Shown: piece after piece, positions 1 to 5,224 of the stretch | Numbering within the stretch: the stretch's first letter is position 1 | Layout: every line of letters begins with the position of its first letter | Assembly (NCBI GenBank): GCA_903912435.1 | Contig: CAIWHI010000226.1 | Span: 1 to 6,223, forward strand | Reading direction: 5' to 3' | Source: an uncultured Bacteroidota bacterium | GTDB taxonomy: Bacteria; Bacteroidota; Bacteroidia; Chitinophagales; Chitinophagaceae | DNA: 6,223 nucleotides | The notes under the pieces: generated by a model | The model's database searches: none | What the model was told of the DNA's origin: nothing | Seen by the model: the letters and a program-made list of their open reading frames with translations, nothing else | Translations under genes and position numbers: made by a program

Positions 1-2161
1 CAAAGAAATTTAGTTTTCTAGCTGCTGTATTCTGGTTTGTATCCAGGTTCATTATTTTTATAAAGGCATTGCTATAAAGATTTATAGTACCGTCTTCATA
101 ACACCTTATAACCCCGTCTTTAATAATTTCCAAAAGGTTTCTTATCCTTTGTTCCTGAAGTTCGGCAAATTGCTCATTTCGCACCTGTTCGGTAATATCA
201 ATACCATAGTTGATGATATAATCCACTCGATTACTTTCAGGAACATGTGGGTAATAGAGCCTCAAAATATATTGTGTTACTCCATTACCCAGGGTACGGG
301 CATCTACCATTTTTTGCGGAGTCAGGCTCTTAATCGCTTTTTGGAAAGCCTTACGCCGCTTGTCTATATATTCTGTTTCTATGTTTTTGAGTTTACAATA
401 GTCATAATCGGTTTTACCAATCATCCATTGTCTTATTTCATCATTTCTTACCGCATTTTTGTTCAGGTATTGGTATTTATAGTCTACACCAATTATGGCA
501 ATATCAGCCGGAATTTCATTGAGTATACGGTGGTAGTATTCTTTCTGTTCCCTTAGTTTCTTTTCAGCATTTATTTGTTCTGTGATGTCTTTATACTTCC
601 ATAAATGCCCCAGGTATTGGTTACCATTTAATATGGGTATATAATCGCGTTGCAGAATTTTACCATCAGCCATTTCCACTTTTTCATCAATTATCAATTC
701 ACGGGCAGCCAATATTTCGTCTATCCTAATTACAAAAGCATCCGGGTTGGCAAACAGAAATTTGCTTTGTTGGGCCGATTGCGAACAATCAAAACCAATA
801 AGCTGTTCGGGAGTAGATGGTATGGAGAAGAAATTGATAAACTGTTCATTGACTAAGATTATTTTTCTGTTTTGGTCTTCCAGTAAAACCCCTTCGTTCA
901 AGTTTTTTATTAATCGGGTAAGACGCTCAGTAGTGGAGATAAGCTCAAAATCTTTTTGAACAAATTCATTTACATCTGTAAGCGTTCCCATATTTCTAAC
1001 CGGTCTTTCGTCGGCATCCCATTCCAACACTTGTGCTCTTGAAATGAAATAGCGGTAAACGCCGTCTTTGCATTTTAGCCTATGCTGATGGGTAAAATGA
1101 GGGTTCGCTTTATTTAAATTCGGAAAGATTTCGTTTAGGTAGGTCTTTAGGTCATCTGGATGCATTGCCTGTCGCCAATCTTCGGTTTCAAATACATCCT
1201 CGGCCTCATAACCTAGTAATTTCTTAAACTGGCTGGTAACTTTAATTTCATGTTTTTGCAAGTCATAAGTCCAGATACCATGCCCGGCACTTTCAAATGC
1301 AGTTTGCCACTGTTTTCTTGTATCCCTAAGTTCTAATTCCTGATTCTTAAGGTCGGTAATATCTTCATAGGTTGAAAACCTGCCTGTGATTTCATTGTTT
1401 TCATCTATAATAGGGTGTACTATAGTTCTAAACCAGTAGGTCTCACCACTTTTTTTATAGGCTATATTATCAAATGAAAAAGGTTTTCTGAGTAATATCA
1501 TTTGGTCTACATAGTCTATGGGGATATGCACCGATTCAGGGCCATACATAATCTTTCGAGGTCTCACACCTCTTATTTCATCAAGTGTATAACCTGATAG
1601 CTTTTCAAATGCACGGTTCACCCATTGTATTAAACCATCCTTATTTGAAATAATAATACCATTAATATTTTCTTCTGCAACTTTCGACAACTGACTTAGT
1701 GTAATATTAGGAGAGAGGTACATTTCGGTTTCCTCTCTTTTTGTTTCAATGCCAAAGTCGCTATCTTCTAATGGATAAAGGGAGGCTTTTAAAGTAGGGG
1801 TGGTTGTATCTTTATTTTGTGATAATGACTGTTTATTAATCACCGGAGAACCGATAAAAATAATCTTTTGGTCCTGCTCAATATAGGTAAGCTCACCACT
1901 AAGACAAATGCCGGTATTCCTAATGCACCTGAATAGGTTATTACTATTGGTTAGTGCTAGTAAGTGATCAAACTTTACAGATTGGTTTTGTTCCGTTGTA
2001 AATTCAAAATGCTCGCAAAAACAATCGCCTATAGAAATATGTACCAACTGCTCAAGCGACTGACCCAAAGCCACTATTTTGCAATCATTGTTTATTAGAA
2101 GGTAGAATGGGAATAATTTATTTAATTGATGCTCATTAAACAATACGATTTCATTACCCAT
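1..2161 (-). CDS. Multi-PAS sensor protein with N-terminal HNOBA-like domain (probable sensor histidine kinase, 3' end missing)
   Basis: The frame is open from an ATG at 2161-2159 to the window edge, giving 720 codons without a stop; an in-frame TAA lies shortly upstream of the ATG. Residues about 7-125 resemble the HNOBA domain of soluble guanylate cyclases: an FPF motif at 17-19, a G-x-SL at 33-36, SN-x-LF around 73-77, and an L-x-G...Y...I-x-F-x-GSP block at 87-106. Ordinary PAS domains follow at about 160-272 (motifs GYTLDEIRG, GPES and a YEDITDL end), 285-400 (PAS_3 type, with HPDD at 335-338 and a GTLTDV end), 405-530, 540-660 (ends with GIDITEQV) and from 670 onward, cut by the edge. 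I see no transmembrane segment, so it should be cytosolic. The kinase core is not visible; histidine kinase is inferred from the architecture and from the response regulator gene just upstream on the same strand, 102 bases away. A different output domain is possible. No SD-like site precedes the start, as is usual in Bacteroidota. Confidence 0.88.
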   Translation of the reverse strand, partial: MGNEIVLFNEHQLNKLFPFYLLINNDCKIVALGQSLEQLVHISIGDCFCEHFEFTTEQNQSVKFDHLLALTNSNNLFRCIRNTGICLSGELTYIEQDQKIIFIGSPVINKQSLSQNKDTTTPTLKASLYPLEDSDFGIETKREETEMYLSPNITLSQLSKVAEENINGIIISNKDGLIQWVNRAFEKLSGYTLDEIRGVRPRKIMYGPESVHIPIDYVDQMILLRKPFSFDNIAYKKSGETYWFRTIVHPIIDENNEITGRFSTYEDITDLKNQELELRDTRKQWQTAFESAGHGIWTYDLQKHEIKVTSQFKKLLGYEAEDVFETEDWRQAMHPDDLKTYLNEIFPNLNKANPHFTHQHRLKCKDGVYRYFISRAQVLEWDADERPVRNMGTLTDVNEFVQKDFELISTTERLTRLIKNLNEGVLLEDQNRKIILVNEQFINFFSIPSTPEQLIGFDCSQSAQQSKFLFANPDAFVIRIDEILAARELIIDEKVEMADGKILQRDYIPILNGNQYLGHLWKYKDITEQINAEKKLREQKEYYHRILNEIPADIAIIGVDYKYQYLNKNAVRNDEIRQWMIGKTDYDYCKLKNIETEYIDKRRKAFQKAIKSLTPQKMVDARTLGNGVTQYILRLYYPHVPESNRVDYIINYGIDITEQVRNEQFAELQEQRIRNLLEIIKDGVIRCYEDGTINLYSNAFIKIMNLDTNQNTAARKLNFF

Positions 2162-2263
2162 GGTTTTAGTATTTATAAATATTTAGCAACACTGGTGTAA
2201 AATGGCTAAGCAGGAATGGTTATCAGGTTGTGTTGATAACAGCATGTTCATTTTATTTCGGGT
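2162..2263 (-). other. Intergenic spacer between response regulator and PAS sensor, with a palindrome
   Basis: This 102-base spacer separates two same-strand genes and has no clear Bacteroidota promoter on the minus strand, so co-transcription is likely. A 12-base AT-rich perfect palindrome (TATTTATAAATA) lies at 2170-2181, ending nine bases upstream of the sensor start codon. It could affect translation initiation or be a chance product of AT richness. Confidence 0.5.
2219..2240. repeat. 7-bp inverted repeat between response regulator and sensor genes
   Basis: GTTATCA at 2219-2225 and TGATAAC at 2234-2240 are perfect inverted copies separated by eight bases. In the minus-strand mRNA they would form a modest hairpin after the response regulator stop. 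No U-tract follows on that strand, so it is not a normal intrinsic terminator. It could be an operator, an mRNA processing or stability element, or chance. Confidence 0.4.
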
Positions 2264-2893
2264 TTAGCTCTTAAAGTATTTAGCCATAAGCTCCGCTTTC
2301 GACTTTACATTGGCTTTTTGGTATAAGTTTTTCAGGTGGTGATTGATGGTATGGAATGAAACGTTGAGTAGGGTAGCCATTTCTTTGTAAGTATGGCCTT
2401 TTTTAATCAAATTGAGTATTTCTTCTTCCCTGCGGGTAAGTTCTTTATAGTACTTGGGTTGGGTATTGGTTTTGTTTTGATTGATAACACCCAGCAATTT
2501 AGTTAAAGATTCTGGCTCCAGAAAACTACCCGAAATATTTACCTGGTCTATAATGTTAACAAGGTCTTTCACCTTGAATGGTTTATAAATATAAGAACAA
2601 ACACCTTTTTCGAACGACTTGAGCAAATACTCATTATCTTGATCACCGGTCATTATGATGACATAGGAATTAGGGAAATGCTGTTTAAGATTAGATAAAA
2701 TATCAATACTTAATACATCGGTAAGATGCAAATCGAGCAGGATAATTTCGGGTTCTATACTACCGCTTTGCTTTACAAATTCTTTGTAATTGCCATCAGA
2801 AAAAACAAACTTGTACTTCCCGGTTGAGGTTAAAAACTCCTCAATACTTTCCCTTAAATCAACATTATCCTCAAGTATTGCTATGGTTTGCAT
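2264..2893 (-). CDS. Response regulator, receiver plus LuxR/NarL-type DNA-binding domain
   Basis: This 209-residue protein is the usual length for a NarL/FixJ-family regulator. The receiver domain (about 1-120) shows the acidic pair E8-D9 that binds magnesium, phospho-acceptor D54 in the strand IILLDLHL, the switch residue T82 (MTGD) and conserved K104-P105. The C-terminal part (about 148-205) is a LuxR-type helix-turn-helix with LTRREEEIL at 152-160, the recognition region SFHTINHHLKNLYQK at 179-193 and a V-x-SKAEL end. It is therefore expected to be a phosphorylation-controlled transcription factor. The multi-PAS sensor encoded downstream on the same strand is the obvious partner. The start ATG at 2893 places the first receiver strand at residues 3-8, which is standard. 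Its targets are unknown; the repeats directly upstream would suit autoregulation, but that is inference. Confidence 0.95.
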   Translation of the reverse strand: MQTIAILEDNVDLRESIEEFLTSTGKYKFVFSDGNYKEFVKQSGSIEPEIILLDLHLTDVLSIDILSNLKQHFPNSYVIIMTGDQDNEYLLKSFEKGVCSYIYKPFKVKDLVNIIDQVNISGSFLEPESLTKLLGVINQNKTNTQPKYYKELTRREEEILNLIKKGHTYKEMATLLNVSFHTINHHLKNLYQKANVKSKAELMAKYFKS

Positions 2894-2931
2894 TATGTCT
2901 TATTTATAAAATAGAAAATTTTGATGTAAAG

Positions 2932-2963
2932 TTAGGGATATGGTTATAGTAGTTTATCCCTAA
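2932..2963. repeat. Perfect 9-bp inverted repeat upstream of the response regulator
   Basis: TTAGGGATA at 2932-2940 and TATCCCTAA at 2955-2963 are exact inverted copies separated by 14 bases. The element lies 39-70 bases before the response regulator start codon, the usual place for an operator or for a 5' leader hairpin. Centre-to-centre arm spacing is 23 bp, close to two helical turns, so a dimeric regulator could bind it. Neither strand shows a terminator U-tract. Confidence 0.6.
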
Positions 2964-3002
2964 TTGTAGTAGTTTTATTAAAGTGGTTGTTAATCATAGT
3001 AG
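2947..3002 (+). promoter_or_regulatory. Three TAGTAG direct repeats spaced 20 and 30 bp
   Basis: TAGTAG occurs at 2947-2952, 2967-2972 and 2997-3002. The first two extend to TAGTAGTTT. Start-to-start spacings of 20 and 30 bp put all three on nearly the same face of the helix, as expected of cooperative binding sites. They lie 54-109 bases upstream of the response regulator start; the first overlaps the loop of the neighbouring inverted repeat. A role as sites for the response regulator or another factor is inference. Confidence 0.4.
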
Positions 3003-3233
3003 CCAAAATACGCATTTCTACCTATGAACTACATATATACGCTTTATTATAGAAGTATTTATGCTTTTGTGAGTTTTGGGTTAAATAGGGAAATCACAAG
3101 TCATAAAGAAATATGGAAGGACAGATTCTTTACAAACTCAGATGATATTTTACAAGTGTTATCCTTTTTATAGTGCACAAACGGTTATCCTTCCTCCTCT
3201 GATTTTTAAACAAGGTTAGGAAGTATAATGTAA

Positions 3234-3265
3234 TTGGCCATAAGAATAAATGACCACTACTTTTG
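3234..3265 (+). promoter_or_regulatory. Weak candidate Bacteroidota-type promoter
   Basis: TTG at 3234-3236 and TACTTTTG at 3258-3265 fit the TTG / TANNTTTG consensus with a 21-base spacer, pointing rightward. No convincing gene follows, so the element may be fortuitous or may serve a short RNA directed toward the sulfite operon's 3' end. Confidence 0.22.
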
Positions 3266-3316
3266 GCCGGAAATTTGAAATATTCTCGAAGAAAAAGGCA
3301 GCAAATTTTAGCATTA

Positions 3317-3346
3317 TTGTGCATAACAAGCACAGCTATAAATTTG
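3317..3346 (+). promoter_or_regulatory. Candidate Bacteroidota-type promoter reading toward the sulfite operon 3' end
   Basis: TTG at 3317-3319, a 19-base spacer and TAAATTTG at 3339-3346 match the Bacteroidota housekeeping promoter consensus (TTG, 19-21 bases, TANNTTTG) exactly. Transcription would start near 3352 and run rightward through a perfect 11-bp hairpin, then antisense to the SorB-like gene unless terminated. No ordinary gene follows it; only a 15-codon frame (3391-3438) does. It could drive a small or antisense RNA. Confidence 0.35.
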
Positions 3347-3367
3347 ACTTTAGCAGGTTAGTTTTTA

Positions 3368-3402
3368 TATAGTAGACAAAATGGTATAAAATGTCTACTA
3401 TA
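3368..3402. repeat. Perfect 11-bp inverted repeat (hairpin) downstream of the sulfite operon
   Basis: TATAGTAGACA at 3368-3378 and TGTCTACTATA at 3392-3402 pair perfectly around a 13-base loop. Each arm contains the TAGTAG core seen in other intergenic regions. It lies 55 bases past the stop of the SorB-like gene, where a terminator would be expected, but neither strand shows a run of T after the stem. It may be a mRNA 3'-end stabilizer, an atypical bidirectional terminator, an operator for a dimeric protein, or part of the small plus-strand transcript suggested by the promoter at 3317-3346. Confidence 0.7.
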
Positions 3403-3456
3403 ATAAACATTATCGATTTTTATTGCTGTCCATGTTAATAGTCCTTAAAAATCAGC

Positions 3457-3837
3457 TTACTTCCCTTTAACTGCAATAAGGTAGTTAAGAATTTTACGGC
3501 CCGTAACGGAATCAATAGGGGCATGGTATTTTTGAATCATCTTATTCACCTCGGCTTCCCAGGTTTTGGCAGGGAAGTTGGGCTGGGTGCTGATGTACTT
3601 CAGGCTATGGCAAACAGCGCAATAAGAGGTAAATTCAACTTTGCCCTCATGCTCCGGAAATTCTGGTGGCAGGTCGGGATAAAGGTTCATTTCGTGTACC
3701 GAACCCTTTATGGTAAATGTATTCTCGGGGGCCTGGTACACATCCAGTTCCTTATGTTTGCAGCTTTGTGAGGCTACCAATACAATACAAAAAGTGAGTA
3801 TAATGAAGGATATTTTGCGATTCATAATTGAGGTCAT
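3457..3837 (-). CDS. sorB: Small mono-heme c-type cytochrome, SorB-like sulfite dehydrogenase subunit
   Basis: This 126-residue protein has a signal peptide (core ISFIILTFCIVLVA, about 9-22) and one heme c site, CAVCH at 73-77. After the heme come S78, YISTQP at 81-86, W93, and EVNKMIQKYHAPI at 96-108. This CxxCHS...QP...W...V-x-KM...API pattern is typical of the cytochrome subunit of sulfite:cytochrome c oxidoreductases, with M100 the likely distal heme ligand. It should accept electrons from the molybdenum subunit encoded 23 bases upstream in the same operon and pass them to the respiratory chain. Residues 23-26 (SQSC) may be a degenerate lipobox with C26 lipid-anchored, but -3 is serine, so this is uncertain. 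The start could be M1 (3837) or M5 (3825); M5, followed by NRK, gives the more conventional signal peptide. Family assignment rests on motifs and context. Confidence 0.88.
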   Translation of the reverse strand: MTSIMNRKISFIILTFCIVLVASQSCKHKELDVYQAPENTFTIKGSVHEMNLYPDLPPEFPEHEGKVEFTSYCAVCHSLKYISTQPNFPAKTWEAEVNKMIQKYHAPIDSVTGRKILNYLIAVKGK

Positions 3838-3860
3838 TTTGGGTGGGTGAAGGGTAGGTT

Positions 3861-5045
3861 TTAGTTCACAGTTACGTCTAGTTTCTCAATAAATCCACGG
3901 GCATAGCCACTCCTGTTCCATTGCTTATCAGTCTGGGTATTACCCTTATTATCAGTGGCTCTTACCTGCAAGTGATTTACACCTTTGGTTGTTGGAGTCC
4001 ACATATACCGCCACCTACGCCATGCATATTTTCCTAGTTCTGGGTCCAGATTGGTTTCTACCCAGGTTTTACCACCATCTACCGATAGTTCCACCTTCTT
4101 GATACCATTACCATCATTATAAGCTAAGCCTTCAACAAGACATGATTTATTGACAACAACAGGTTCAGTTGAGTCGGGTTCTACAAATATAGAATGGAGG
4201 TTGATGCTGGAAATGGGCACCATGTTTTTGGCAAGGCTATCGGGTTTTTCATTAGGCCCGGTAGCTGGTACCAAATAAGCTTTTCTCATCCAGAAACCAT
4301 TAAAGGTATCAGTTTGAACGTTAATACTATTTAATGCCCCAACCCAATAAGTGGCATACCAACCCGGTACTACCAACTTTAGCGGATAACCATTCAGCAT
4401 AGGCAATGGCTTGCCATTCATTTCGTAAGCCACCAATACCTCACCATCCATTGAGTGGTCTATCCCTAGTGATTTTACAAACGCAGGCACACCGGGTAAG
4501 GCACCCCTGTCCATACCCTGGAACGCCACTTCAAAAGCTTTCTTCGACATACCCGCCATAGCAAGTATATCTTTAAGCTTTACACCCTTCCATTTGGCAT
4601 TGCCCATAGCACCATTGCACCATTGGGTGCCTGGTACCTTAGGTTCGAATGTGGAGCGGGAATTACCTGCACATATTGCCAGAGCCACTATAGAATCGGG
4701 TGCGAATTTGGTTTTCAAATCATTTAGGGAAAGTTCTAAAGGCTTATCAACAGCCCCGCTTATCCGCAACTTGAAAGTATCTATATCTATTTTAGTAGGT
4801 AATTGCGATAGGTGCCAGCGTACAAAAAAGTATTCATTAGGCGTAAAATCTTCCCTAAAAACCTTAATAGGTGTTTCCAGTTGTGGTGGCCTATCGGTAA
4901 TAAGCACCATTTCCTTTTTTTCGGGGTAGGCTACCAATTGTGGGCCTGGATTCACTGGTTTTGGGGTATCATTATTGCTACATGAGCTGATTAAAGCCCA
5001 GGCTACAAATAACATCAAAAAAGTGTTCTTATTATTAAAAGTCAT
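3861..5045 (-). CDS. sorA: Sulfite oxidase family molybdenum-cofactor enzyme, SorA-like sulfite dehydrogenase subunit
   Basis: This 394-residue protein should oxidize sulfite to sulfate in the cell envelope. The catalytic molybdopterin domain spans about 70-260: FFVRWHL at 73-79 supplies R76 and H78, CAGNSRS at 125-131 supplies the molybdenum ligand C125 and R130, and GAMGNAKWKGVKLKDIL (145-161), VLVAYEMNGKPLP (203-215) and NGYPLKLVVPGWYATYWVG (218-236) are family hallmarks. Y257 (RKAYLVP) sits where the catalytic tyrosine is expected. Spacings of R76, H78, R130 and Y257 from C125 agree with those I recall for Starkeya SorA. Residues about 276-394 form the immunoglobulin-like dimerization domain (KKVELSVDGGKTW at 5' of its middle). 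The N-terminus is a lipoprotein-type signal with ISSC at 19-22, so C22 is probably lipidated. No twin-arginine pair is present, which is unusual for an exported molybdoenzyme. The cytochrome gene follows 23 bases downstream. Family certain, substrate likely. Confidence 0.93.
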   Translation of the reverse strand: MTFNNKNTFLMLFVAWALISSCSNNDTPKPVNPGPQLVAYPEKKEMVLITDRPPQLETPIKVFREDFTPNEYFFVRWHLSQLPTKIDIDTFKLRISGAVDKPLELSLNDLKTKFAPDSIVALAICAGNSRSTFEPKVPGTQWCNGAMGNAKWKGVKLKDILAMAGMSKKAFEVAFQGMDRGALPGVPAFVKSLGIDHSMDGEVLVAYEMNGKPLPMLNGYPLKLVVPGWYATYWVGALNSINVQTDTFNGFWMRKAYLVPATGPNEKPDSLAKNMVPISSINLHSIFVEPDSTEPVVVNKSCLVEGLAYNDGNGIKKVELSVDGGKTWVETNLDPELGKYAWRRWRYMWTPTTKGVNHLQVRATDNKGNTQTDKQWNRSGYARGFIEKLDVTVN

Positions 5046-5102
5046 GAATTGTATGTTTAAGTTCTCTCCAATCTACTACCATTGTATAGGTGGTGAGCGG
5101 AA

Positions 5103-5179
5103 GGGCTAAAAATAATATTTTATTTGATAATTTTAATAATAGTGGTTAGTAGAAGGAGGGCTAACATAAAAATATTATT
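5103..5179. repeat. Paired repeats in the divergent promoter region
   Basis: GGGCTAA occurs as a direct repeat at 5103-5109 and 5158-5164, 55 bp apart. AATAATATTTT at 5111-5121 and AAAATATTATT at 5169-5179 are perfect 11-bp inverted copies. The right arm overlaps the TTG element of the regulator's promoter. These may be binding sites for the AraC-type regulator; the AT-only inverted repeat could also arise by chance. Confidence 0.4.
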
Positions 5180-5208
5180 GCGCATCTTCTCTCTTAATTT
5201 TAAATTTG
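5178..5208 (+). promoter_or_regulatory. Bacteroidota-type promoter of the AraC-family gene
   Basis: TTG at 5178-5180 and TAAATTTG at 5201-5208, separated by 20 bases, match the Bacteroidota consensus exactly. The expected transcription start is around 5213-5216, leaving only about 10 bases of leader before the GTG start at 5225. The mRNA would be nearly leaderless, and the position supports the chosen start. Confidence 0.65.
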
Positions 5209-5224
5209 ATGATACAATTGCACG

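Larger units (their letters stand above)
2894..3456. other. 563-base gene-poor region with repeats and candidate promoters
   Basis: I found no convincing protein-coding gene between the response regulator start and the SorB-like stop. The stretch is very AT-rich and holds the repeats and promoter-like sites listed separately. A minor direct repeat, GTTATCCTT, occurs at 3158-3166 and 3184-3192. No tRNA, rRNA, CRISPR or insertion-sequence features are recognizable. It must hold the promoter of the response regulator (minus strand), but no exact TANNTTTG box is visible there; the nearest is TAACTTTA, the reverse complement of 2927-2934, with no TTG at the right spacing. Confidence 0.6.
5046..5224. 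promoter_or_regulatory. Divergent regulatory region between sulfite operon and AraC-type regulator
   Basis: These 179 bases must hold the promoters of both divergent genes. The regulator's promoter is clear (5178-5208). For the sulfite operon no exact TANNTTTG box is seen on the minus strand; the nearest is TAGATTGG, the reverse complement of 5068-5075, lacking a spaced TTG, which would fit a promoter that needs an activator. TAGTAG occurs at 5147-5152 (plus) and at 5073-5078 (minus). ACCA and TGGT face each other across nine bases near 5078-5094. Confidence 0.55.

Noticed and set aside
149..959. Plus-strand open frames at 149-556, 650-856 and 747-959
   Set aside because: They lie antisense to the continuous PAS-domain frame on the minus strand and show no domain-like pattern; they are shadows.
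3130..3333. Minus-strand 67-codon frame in the gap
   Set aside because: The residues form no recognizable fold or signal, the region is AT-rich, and no promoter or start context supports it.
3250..3372. Plus-strand 40-codon frame beginning MTTTFGRKFE
   Set aside because: Stops flank it closely, the candidate promoter at 3258-3265 falls inside it, and the sequence resembles no known family; probably chance.
3368..3402. Intrinsic terminator for the sulfite operon
   Set aside because: The stem is perfect, but the bases after it on the minus strand are not a T-run, so I list it as an inverted repeat instead.
2894..3456. Insertion-sequence remnant or CRISPR array in the gap
   Set aside because: The inverted repeats differ from each other, no transposase remnants are visible, and no regularly spaced long repeats occur.
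3523..3771. Plus-strand 82-codon frame
   Set aside because: It is antisense to the cytochrome gene containing the CAVCH heme site; a shadow.
4594..4929. Plus-strand 111-codon frame
   Set aside because: It is antisense to the catalytic core of the sulfite dehydrogenase gene, whose conserved motifs explain the open frame.
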